Source of the DNA: Palsa-1400 sp036501625
GTDB lineage: Bacteria > Verrucomicrobiota > Verrucomicrobiia > Limisphaerales > Palsa-1400
DNA length: 64,000 nucleotides
NCBI GenBank assembly: GCA_036501625.1
Contig: DASXZY010000045.1
Span: 186,001-250,000 of the forward strand
Direction: 5' to 3'
In this document: in pieces, positions 1-8,800 of the stretch
Position numbering within the stretch: the first letter of the stretch is position 1
Layout of the letters: every line of letters starts with the position of its first letter
Translations under genes and position numbers: made by a program
The notes under the pieces: generated by a model
What the model was told of the DNA's origin: nothing
Databases searched by the model: none
What the model saw: the letters and a program-made list of their open reading frames with translations, nothing else

Positions 1-2790
1 AAGGCCGCGGCCACCCATCCAGATGCCGCCTTCGTCCGCGTTGGGACCGAAGGCCGCCTGGGTGGCGTTGGGCGTGGAGCAGAACACCGAGTTGGCCGCC
101 GGGGCCAGATTGCTCGCGTAATATCCCATCAGCCAGCCATGATAAGGGTCCGTATCGCCGTAACCCGCGTAGCCCACGTAAACAATCCCATTGGCCAGCG
201 TCAGCGCGGCGCGTTGAATTTCTTGCACCGGGTTGAAGGTCAGGACGCCGCCCGAACTGTCCACTCCGGTTCCCGGCACCGAACCCGTCACCACCACCGG
301 GCTGTTCGACCGCTCCCGCCCCGTGGTCACGTCGAGCGCATGAAGCCGGTGCTTGTAACTGGCCCCATCAGACGCAAAGGCATCGACAAATAGCGTTCCC
401 GAAACAGGATCAATGACCGGAGTGCCCGTGATGCCGACATCCGGCAGTATGTCCGTATAGCCGCCGCCTGTATAACGGTAGCCGAACGCTCCGCTGGTGC
501 TGAGGGCATAGGCGCCCAGGTTATTCGTCCACAGGACGCCACCGTTTGTGCCGGTGTTGCCGTTGGCATCCAGCGCGTAAACGGTGTCATGTTCGGTGGC
601 CACAAAAACCACGTCATGCGTGCCTTCGCCAGGGATCGCGACGTTCGTCATGATCAGCGGCTCGGTGTAAGTGTAGCCGTCCAAGGGATATGAAAATAAC
701 TTGCCGAACGCGCCGGCATTCACGTTCGCCAGTGTCAACATGGTTTCGTTCGTGTTCAGTCCCTGGCGTGTGTTGTCGTAATGGTAAGTGAGCACCGGGA
801 TGCGGGCGGCCGCGGCATTCGATGACAACGTGGTGAAACTCAACGAAGGCGCCGCCCACGCCGTGCCCGCCGAATTGGCGGCCGCGGACGTGTAGTAATA
901 AGTCGTGTTGGTGGCCAGGCCCGTCACCAAGGTGGAAAACAGCCCGGTCTGCGCGCCCAGCGCGACGCTGTGTCCCCAGGCGCCCGCATTGGCGCCGCCA
1001 TCGCTCAATCCATAATAAATTGTGACCGCCGGCGTCTGATTCCCCGTCGAGACGACCTCGCCATTGAGCGCCGCCGCATTGGCGGTTGGGTATGCGGGCA
1101 GGTTAATCACCACCGCGTTGGTTGGCGGCAGGAGCGCGACCATATTGGGGCCGTTCGTGTAATCCGCGGCAACTTGCGCCGGCGTCAACGCGCCTCCCCA
1201 GATGCGAAACTCGTCGATGGACCCGCCAAAATAAGGATCGTTGAATTGCGATTTGCCCAGCCAGTCGTTGACATCCGCGACGCCGCTCAACGGACTGGGC
1301 GCGCCGCCGCTGGCCGCCAGCAACCCGTTTACGTATAACGCGGAAGTGTTCGCGCTCGGGCTGTAAACCACCGCGAAGCAATACGCCTGATTATTATTGA
1401 TGGTTGGGCCGTTCAGCACCGGCGATTCCCCTCCGTTGCCATTCAACGTCAAAGCAAAACGGAGCGGCCCGCCGCCGCCGGCAGCCGTGGTCAAAAAGGC
1501 GTAAGTCAGTCCCTGTCCCTGTCCGCCCGCGCCCCCGGTGTTGCTGCCGAAGTCGAAAACGCGCCCCCATCCGTTGGCCTCGGACGGCGTCACCCAGGCC
1601 TCGAACGACACGTCGGCCAGGCTCGAAATCAACCCGCTCGGCAAATTCACGCAGCCGCTCACGCCATCCAACACGACCGCGCCATTGGAAATCGCTGCCG
1701 TCCCGCCGAGCGTGCCATCGGCCGTGCCAATCGAATCGTTGGCGTTGGCAGTGAAACTGTAGCGGTGCAACAATTGGGCCGTGAGCGCCGGCACAACCGT
1801 GATGGTTAGCGGCGGCGAAGTAGCGTTCAGGTAAGAGGCCGTAATCGCCGCCGAACCCAGCCCAAAGGCGGTGATGACGCCATTGGTATCGACCCGGAGA
1901 ATGTTTGAATTGCCGGAGGAGAAAGTGCAGAGCGGCGTGACAACGGCTGGATTGGGGAAGACGGTGGTTTGGGCCATTACGGTGGAAGGCTCGGACACGC
2001 CGAGGCTCAATTGGTTCGCGCCGGCCTCCAATTGAAGATTGGTCACTGTTCCGACGCCCAGATTGGTCTGGCTCGGTCCGCCCGTATCGCTGGCCTCCAC
2101 CTGCAATGCGGACAGCGCGCCATTGTAAATGCGCAATTCATCGATGCTCCAATTGAAAAAGGAATCGTTGTAAAGCGATCGGCCAATGTAGGCGAATTGC
2201 GTCCCCACCACGCTCAACGGGTCCGTGATGCCGTTGAACGAGCCTGCCAGGACGCCGTTGGTATAGACGCTGAGGACGCCGTTCGGGCAATCGAAAACCG
2301 AGGTGATATGCATATGGTTCGCCCCGGCCAGCGTGCCAAAATCGCCGCCTTGCTCGCCGTTATAGCCGGGATCGGCCGCGCTGATGGTGATGCGCGCCAG
2401 ATTTGGATTTAGGAAAACATAGTCGTAGCCGGCGCTGCTCGCGTCGGTATCGCCGATGCAGAAGAGATAGCAAAACGTCGGCGTGCCTGTCTGGATGGTG
2501 GCCCACATGTCGATGGTGGCTGCCGTGTAACCGCTGAGAATGCCCCCCGGAAGGCTAAGGTACTGCTGAGTGGCCGAGGAAAACGCCAACTGCCCGCCGT
2601 TGAACGTGCCGCCTTTGGGAAGGGTCCCATTGGCGCCGCCAATCGAATCGCTCGCATCGCTTGTAAAACTGTAGCGGTGCGCCAATTGCGTCGGCGCGCC
2701 GTATGCCGCCAAAGATTGAATAACGATGGCCGCAAGCGCGCTCATTAAAAAACCCCTTGAGGAGCCCTGTCTCGCAGCGAGTGCCCTCAT
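1..2790 (-). CDS. Secreted LamG / beta-propeller surface protein, C-terminus beyond window
   Basis: The frame is open from an ATG at 2790 through the left edge, giving about 930 visible residues with no stop seen. A GGAGG 10 bases before this ATG decides the start over the in-frame ATG at 2745. The N-terminus has an Arg-containing n-region and a hydrophobic stretch ending SLAAYGA, a likely signal peptide. Two LamG (concanavalin A-like) domains follow, each opening with a HRYSFT motif and closing with an IDE(L/F)RI(Y/W) strand (about residues 35-235 and 345-560). Between them lies a Big2-like segment (ITAFGLGSAAITASY). After a fibronectin-like segment, the visible C-terminal part has propeller-type strands such as TVYALDANG and HRLHALDVTTG, resembling PQQ-like domains. 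The role is probably carbohydrate or matrix binding at the cell surface; the substrate is unknown. The domain calls are firm at superfamily level only. Confidence 0.82.
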   Translation of the reverse strand, partial: MRALAARQGSSRGFLMSALAAIVIQSLAAYGAPTQLAHRYSFTSDASDSIGGANGTLPKGGTFNGGQLAFSSATQQYLSLPGGILSGYTAATIDMWATIQTGTPTFCYLFCIGDTDASSAGYDYVFLNPNLARITISAADPGYNGEQGGDFGTLAGANHMHITSVFDCPNGVLSVYTNGVLAGSFNGITDPLSVVGTQFAYIGRSLYNDSFFNWSIDELRIYNGALSALQVEASDTGGPSQTNLGVGTVTNLQLEAGANQLSLGVSEPSTVMAQTTVFPNPAVVTPLCTFSSGNSNILRVDTNGVITAFGLGSAAITASYLNATSPPLTITVVPALTAQLLHRYSFTANANDSIGTADGTLGGTAAISNGAVVLDGVSGCVNLPSGLISSLADVSFEAWVTPSEANGWGRVFDFGSNTGGAGGQGQGLTYAFLTTAAGGGGPLRFALTLNGNGGESPVLNGPTINNNQAYCFAVVYSPSANTSALYVNGLLAASGGAPSPLSGVADVNDWLGKSQFNDPYFGGSIDEFRIWGGALTPAQVAADYTNGPNMVALLPPTNAVVINLPAYPTANAAALNGEVVSTGNQTPAVTIYYGLSDGGANAGAWGHSVALGAQTGLFSTLVTGLATNTTYYYTSAAANSAGTAWAAPSLSFTTLSSNAAAARIPVLTYHYDNTRQGLNTNETMLTLANVNAGAFGKLFSYPLDGYTYTEPLIMTNVAIPGEGTHDVVFVATEHDTVYALDANGNTGTNGGVLWTNNLGAYALSTSGAFGYRYTGGGYTDILPDVGITGTPVIDPVSGTLFVDAFASDGASYKHRLHALDVTTGRERSNSPVVVTGSVPGTGVDSSGGVLTFNPVQEIQRAALTLANGIVYVGYAGYGDTDPYHGWLMGYYASNLAPAANSVFCSTPNATQAAFGPNADEGGIWMGGRGL

Positions 2791-2991
2791 ATTTTCGATG
2801 CCTCCAATTGTTCTGTTTGGACAATGAGCCGCTCACAGAGGCGAAAACATTGTCAGGCAGGCATAATACCATCAATTGGCCGGGACGCGACCTAAAATCT
2901 CCGGCGCGCAGCGCGGCTTTCGGCCAGGATGAAAATTATCATTTGCCTCACCGCCGGGCCTCATGTTCAATGGCCGCCCGAAAACAATCCC

Positions 2992-4401
2992 ATGAAACGA
3001 ATCTTTCATTTCATCGCCTGCATCCTATTGCCGGCCGTGATGCTCGGCGCGCCGCAAAAGCCCAATGTCCTCTTCATCATCACCGACCAGCAGTTTGCGG
3101 ACGCGATGAGCTGCCGCATGGGGTCGCGCTATATCCACACGCCCGTGCTGGACGGCCTTGCGCGGGACGGGATGTTTTTCACCCGCGCCTACTCCGCCAA
3201 TCCGCTGTGCATGCCATCCCGCAATTCCATGTTCACGGGCCGCTACCCTCATGAAACCCGCGTTACAAGGAACAACGAGATAAAGCTTGATCCGGCCGAG
3301 TTTGTGGACCTGGGCGCTTGCTTCCAGCGCGCCGGCTATCAAACGGCCTACTTCGGGAAACGGCACCTTTTCTTTAACGTGGAAAAAAGTTTCCCCATTA
3401 CCATCAATCCGCCGATGACCAACCACGACATCGCCACGGCCGCCTCGGCGGTGGATTTCCTTTCCCAGAAGCATGATCAGCCGTTTTTGCTCGTGGTCAG
3501 TTTCAAAAATCCGCACAACGTTTGCGAGCTTTCCCGCGGGCAGGACTTGCCCGATGGCGAAATCGGCGCTCCGCCTCCCCCAGAAAACTGTCCGCCCCTG
3601 CCGGCCAATTTCGCCCCGCAGCAGGACGAACCCGACACCATGACCATCATGCGCAAAGGCTACCAGGCCAGCCCGCTTTTCCCGGTGGGCAATTACACGG
3701 AGGCTCACTGGCGCCAATTGCGTTGGGGCTATTGCCGGCTGATCGAAAAAGTGGACGCGCAAATCGGCGAGGTTCTAGGCGCTCTCCGCCGGGCGGGGCT
3801 GGAAGATAACACCATCGTCGTTTTCACCAGCGACCATGGCGAATGCGCGGGCGCTCACGATTTCATCCAGAAGACCGTCCTTTACGAGGAATCAGCCCGC
3901 GTGCCGCTCATCATCAGCTTCAAGGGCCGCGCCAAAGCCGGGCTCTGCGACAAACTTGTCAATACAGGCGTGGACATCATGCCAACGCTCCTCGATTTCG
4001 CCGGCGCGCCCGTCCCGCCCAAATTGACCGGCCGCAGCCTGCGTCCGCTCGCCTTGGGCCAGCCGGCCGCGGATTGGCGCGATTTTGTGGTGGTTGAAGA
4101 TGACATGGACCAAGCCGGGCCGGTGGATGGCTTTACTCCCTCCGCGCTCGGACGGATGGTTCGCACGGACCGCTACAAATATTGTATTTACAGCCGGGGG
4201 CTAAAACGGGAATCCCTGGTGGACCTTCAAACCGACCCCGACGAAGCAAAAAATCTGGCTGGCGATCCAGCTTTCCGCGCGATTCTTCTTGAGCATCGCG
4301 CGCTGCTGGCTCGTTTTGCCAAGGAGCACAACGACCCGCAGGCCATCGCCATGCTGGCGGATGATGTCAAACCGGTCCCCTTCAGAAAGAAGAAGCCATA
4401 G
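2992..4401 (+). CDS. Sulfatase, formylglycine-dependent, secreted
   Basis: This is a type I sulfatase of the alkaline phosphatase superfamily that would hydrolyse sulfate esters, probably on polysaccharides, in the periplasm or outside the cell. The start at 2992 gives MKRIFHFIACILLPAVMLGA, a clear signal peptide; an in-frame ATG at 2929 would put extra residues before it. The signature CMPSR has its Cys at about residue 73, the position matured to formylglycine, so an FGE or AtsB-type enzyme is needed (none in the window). Metal-site motifs are FIITDQQ near the N-terminus and TSDHGE (Asp281, His282). About 469 residues is normal for the family. The gene ends 17 bases from the convergent XylR-like regulator, and a sugar-responsive regulator next to a sulfatase fits glycan use. 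The exact sulfated substrate cannot be read from the sequence. Confidence 0.93.
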   Translation: MKRIFHFIACILLPAVMLGAPQKPNVLFIITDQQFADAMSCRMGSRYIHTPVLDGLARDGMFFTRAYSANPLCMPSRNSMFTGRYPHETRVTRNNEIKLDPAEFVDLGACFQRAGYQTAYFGKRHLFFNVEKSFPITINPPMTNHDIATAASAVDFLSQKHDQPFLLVVSFKNPHNVCELSRGQDLPDGEIGAPPPPENCPPLPANFAPQQDEPDTMTIMRKGYQASPLFPVGNYTEAHWRQLRWGYCRLIEKVDAQIGEVLGALRRAGLEDNTIVVFTSDHGECAGAHDFIQKTVLYEESARVPLIISFKGRAKAGLCDKLVNTGVDIMPTLLDFAGAPVPPKLTGRSLRPLALGQPAADWRDFVVVEDDMDQAGPVDGFTPSALGRMVRTDRYKYCIYSRGLKRESLVDLQTDPDEAKNLAGDPAFRAILLEHRALLARFAKEHNDPQAIAMLADDVKPVPFRKKKP

Positions 4402-4418
4402 AGCGGCGGCCATCGTTG

Positions 4419-5639
4419 CTACGGCGGCGGTTCCAAACACCTGACTTTCGCGCGAAACGCCTGCGGCGTGACTCCATGCGCCCGCTTGTAAACCTTGGCC
4501 AGATAATTGGCGCTGGCAAAACCGCTGGCGGCGGCAATGTCCGTTACCGAGGCGTCGCTCTCCCGCAAGAGTGTGCTCACATGGCTCAGCCGCATCCGCC
4601 GGATTTCCGAGAGCACTGTTTGGCTCGTCGCGGCGCGGAACCGCGCCTCCAAAGACCGCCGTGACAAGCCGGCATGCTTGGCCACGTCGCTGACCTGGAT
4701 GAGATGATGAGAGTGACGCAGGATGAACCGAAGCGCGGCGGCAATGCGCGGATCGGGCGCGTCCGCCGTGGCCGTCGAAAGCCGCGCCACGACGTGGACC
4801 GGATTGATCACAATCGGCTTGGAGGCGACTTTCTCCCCGCGCATCAGGCTGTCAAGCACCTGCGCCGCCTGCCACCCGACTCGCTCCACGTCCAGCGCGA
4901 CGCTCGTGAGCGGCGGATCGCACAACGCGCACAGCAGCGCCTCATTGTCCACCCCGATGACGGCCGCTTCATCGGGCACGCGCAGGCCGGCTTCCCGGCA
5001 TGCTTCGATAACCTGGCGCCCCCGCAAGTCCGTTGGCGCGATGATCCCACAGGGCCGGGGCAGCCCGGCCAGCCACCGCGCCAGCGTCCAGATTTCCCGG
5101 CCCCAATCCTGGCCCGCCTTGGGCGGAGGCGGATATACTCGGCACGAAATGCCATGTTCTTTGGCCAGAACCGTCACCGCGGCCCGCTGCCGCGCCGACG
5201 ACCACCGGGTGCCATCCGCTTCTCCGACAAAAGCGATATTGCGCAGGCCCCGCTCCAACAAATGCTCAATGGCGACGCGCGCGATAGATTCTGAATCCGC
5301 ATGGATGAACACCTTTCCCGCGAAGTTCCCGCCCGGAGCCACCTGCCGCTCCGTCAAACAAACACCAACGAATGGCAGCCCGCTGGCGTGAATGGCCTGC
5401 TCCAGGCTCCGGGTTGTCACGCGGGCGATGATTCCCGTGCCCCGCCACGACCGCATGGCCGGCAATATCTGGGTGAAATCTCCCGGCATCACATGCAATC
5501 CCCAAGGCCCATGGCGCAGCACGTAAGCCTGGATGCCGCGCAGCAGCCCGCGCCCGAACTCGTGCGAGGTTTCAATGAGCAGGGCCACGCGAAACTTCAC
5601 CGCGCCAAGGCCGGAAGGTTCCGTCAATTGTCCTGTCAT
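4419..5639 (-). CDS. XylR-like AraC family regulator with LacI/PBP1 sensor domain
   Basis: A sugar-responsive transcription activator of XylR architecture. The N-terminal half (about residues 15-270) is a periplasmic-binding-protein-like sensor of LacI/PBP1 type, with strands such as VALLIETSHEFGRGLLRGI and IIAPTDLRGRQVIEACREAGL. The C-terminal 105 residues form an AraC double helix-turn-helix (VSDVAKHAGLSRRSLEARF, then VTDIAAASGFASANYLAKVYK). The ATG at 5639 is chosen; an in-frame TTG at 5675 would add 12 residues and lies within an inverted repeat that may be an operator. It is convergent with the sulfatase and divergent from the 1813-residue surface protein, either of which could be a target. 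The inducer is unknown; plant or algal sugars are typical for the family. Confidence 0.88.
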   Translation of the reverse strand: MTGQLTEPSGLGAVKFRVALLIETSHEFGRGLLRGIQAYVLRHGPWGLHVMPGDFTQILPAMRSWRGTGIIARVTTRSLEQAIHASGLPFVGVCLTERQVAPGGNFAGKVFIHADSESIARVAIEHLLERGLRNIAFVGEADGTRWSSARQRAAVTVLAKEHGISCRVYPPPPKAGQDWGREIWTLARWLAGLPRPCGIIAPTDLRGRQVIEACREAGLRVPDEAAVIGVDNEALLCALCDPPLTSVALDVERVGWQAAQVLDSLMRGEKVASKPIVINPVHVVARLSTATADAPDPRIAAALRFILRHSHHLIQVSDVAKHAGLSRRSLEARFRAATSQTVLSEIRRMRLSHVSTLLRESDASVTDIAAASGFASANYLAKVYKRAHGVTPQAFRAKVRCLEPPP

Positions 5640-5673
5640 CGCGCCAACTCTGGCCGCGAACGCCGAATTTGAC

Positions 5674-5704
5674 AATGCGCAAAATTACCCTTTCGTTGCG
5701 CATT
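5674..5704. promoter_or_regulatory. Perfect 9-bp inverted repeat, candidate operator
   Basis: AATGCGCAA at 5674-5682 and its exact complement TTGCGCATT at 5696-5704 are separated by 13 bp, so the half-site centres are 22 bp (two helical turns) apart. The repeat sits just upstream of the ATG of the XylR-like gene, in the 239-bp divergent region shared with the giant beta-strand repeat gene. The spacing fits a dimeric regulator; the binding protein is inferred. Confidence 0.45.
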
Positions 5705-5878
5705 TTTACTCTACGCGACGCATGGCGTCAGCGCGTAGTCTCGCGTCAAGTACTCTTGGAATAAAACGCGCGGGCCGGGCGCAAGCCAGTCGTCTTGCAG
5801 GCAAGGCCAATCGCGCGTTTTCAATTGATAAAAAAACACAAAGAGGCCAGTTAGCCGCCTAAAGCAAAACCGAAAGGC

Positions 5879-8800
5879 ATGTCTATGACTCATGTCGCAC
5901 CCCCCCAGAATTCTGCCGCCCGCGCTCACTCCAGCGGCTCCGCTCGAAAACGCTCACCCCGGCGCTTTTGGCAAAGGCTCACCCTCTGCGCCGCGGTAAG
6001 CCTCGGCTTGATGGATGTCCTGTGCCCGCGCGCATCTGCCATCATCTTGTATTGGAATACCACCGGCGGGGTTGTCAACACTGGCGGCGGCGCCGGCACA
6101 TGGGACACTGGCATCAGTTCGTTCTGGACCGCGTCTCCCGCGGGCGGTCCATTGATAACGTGGACTTCTGACAGCGACGCCTTCTTCGTCAACGCCGCGG
6201 GCAATGCCGTCACTCTAAGCGGATTGGTGGAACTCAATTCATTGCAACAGGAAACCAACGGCACCATTACGATTATTTCTCCAACGTCGAGCGCCGACAC
6301 TCTCCAGATCGACGGGAACACCGGCATTCTTAACGGCATTGCGCCCAACGGCACGACCGTCGGCGGCGGTGCGCTCACCATCAATTCAGCCGTCACGCTG
6401 AACAATACCAATATCACAATTGGCGCGCAGTCCGGGATCACCATCACCGGCCCCATTGGTGATGGCGGCAATGGTTACGGCTTCACCAAAGTGGGGGCCG
6501 GCACCCTGACCTTGAACACCAGCGCCAGCGCCTACACCGGCCCAACGATCGTCGAACAAGGCGTGTTGTTGTTGAACGATCCCGGCTTGACGGGCGTTTC
6601 TCCTTTGGTCAATTCTCCCGTCGTTATCGGGAATCCCAGCGCGGGCCTCAATTTTCCAGAGTTGATTATCACCGAAACGGCGGCGGATGCGAACACCGTC
6701 ATTCCCCGCCCCAGCGTGACCATCAATTCCCCAAACGTGACCGCCACCACCCAAAACGCTATTTCACTGGATATTAATGCCACCGGCACCGGCAACACGG
6801 TCGAATCCTTTCCCAGTTGGACCATGAAAGCCGGTGATTTCCGCGCGTTTCTTAATCCAGCCTCTGGGGCCAATTTGCAGGTCGATGTCACCAATATCGT
6901 GCGCAGCCCCGGCGCGGTCCTTCAAATCGTCCGCGATACCGCCAACACGGTCATCAATCTCGGCCGCGGCCCGATTACCAATCTGGCCGCCGGGCAGGTC
7001 AACCTCGTCTTTAACAATCCCCCTGCGCTGTCCGGAGGAGGCGGGGCGGCGGATTCGCCCACGATCAGCGTCTTGCCCTGGGCTTGCGTGGCCGGGGTTC
7101 TGCCGGTCGGAATCGCCGTCGGCACGGAAGTCCCCGCCACCTACGATCCGGCCAACGGATTGCGCGGGCTGAACACCAACACGGAAATGGTGGCCCTTTC
7201 CAGCAGCGCCACCGGCGCCCAGAACACCGTCATTCCCGCGGCGGGTGTGACTCTTGCAGGCAATACTTCTGTCAACTCGCTGTGGGGTCCGAGCGGCACG
7301 GTCACTCTCGGCGGCAATACGCTTTCGATCCTCAGCGGCACGATTGTGGCCAATGGTTCCTGCCAGATTGGAATCAGCCCCAACGACGGATTCCTGGCCT
7401 TCGGCGCGAACGAGGCGGAAATCTTCGTGGCCAACGCGCGCATCCTGACCATTGACAGCGTCATCACCGGCACCGGCGGCATGACCATCGGACTCGACAA
7501 CCTGAACCAGAGCGCCATCAAGAGCAATGTGGTCTTGAACGCGGCCAACACCATCAGCGGCATTACCCGCATCGTCGGCAACAGCGCTCCGATTATCGAC
7601 GCAGAGGTCAACAACACCTTGGCCCTGCAAAACACCACGCTCGATTACAACAATTACGGCGCCTTTCTTTCGTTTGGCAGCATCACCGCCGCCACTTTTG
7701 GCGGTCTTGAAGGCGCGCAGAGTCTTGCCCTGCCGGTAGCCCTGACCATCGGCGGCGATGGCGACAGCACCACCTACAGCGGCGCCCTCAGCGGCGCGGG
7801 CAGCCTTATCAAATCCGGCCCCGGCAGCTTCACCTTGACAGGCACCAACACCTACACTGGCGGAACCACCCTGGCCTCCGGGCAGTTGAACATTAACTAC
7901 GGCGGAAACAGCAGCGCCAATTCCGCCGTCGGTTCTGGCACGCTGACATTGCAAAGCGGCACGTTTGACAATACCAGCGGCGCGCCCATCACGCTTGCGG
8001 CGAATAATCCTCAAATCTGGAACGGCAGCTTCGCCTTTAACGGCTCGTCGGCTCTCAATCTTGGCTCCGGCGCGGTGACGCTGCAAGGCAACAGCCAGCT
8101 CACCGTCAACGCCGGCACGCTAAGCGTCGGCGGAGGCATCAGCGGCCTTGGTTATTCTCTCACGCTCGCGGGCAACGGCGTCCTTGCTCTGGGCGGCAAT
8201 AGCACTTACAGCGGCGACACGGCCGTCAATGGTGGAACGCTTGCGCTCAGCGGCAGCGCCGCCATTGGCGCGTCTCCGGCCATCACGATCGCCTCCGGCG
8301 CCAAGCTGGATGTCTCCGCGCTCTCTTCCACTTTCACGCTGGCCAGCGGCCAAAAGCTTTTCGCGGGCGGCACGGTCAATGGCTCGGTCGCAGCCTCTTC
8401 CGGCTCCTCCGTCTATGCGGGCGCGGATGGCAGCTTTGGCGCGAATACTTTCAACAACAACCTCGCTTTGGCCAGCGGCGCCACCGCCAATTTTGATCTT
8501 GGCGACTCCGCGAGCGGGCCGAATGATCTTCTCACCGTCTCCGGCAATCTCGCTTTGAATGGCAACACACTGCACATCAAAGCTCCAAGCGCCTCTGCCA
8601 GCCTGGACACTGCCGATTACACTCTGTTCATGGTCAGCGGAACCACTTCGGGCAGTTTCGCCGCGACTCCCGCGTGGGATGTCCAGCCCTCCAATTTCAG
8701 CCACTACACGGTCGTGACCAGCGGCAACACGGTCAAATTGCACTATTCGAACAACTCTCTGCCGGAAGGCGCGGCATCGTTCTCGCCGTCCACAGTCGGG

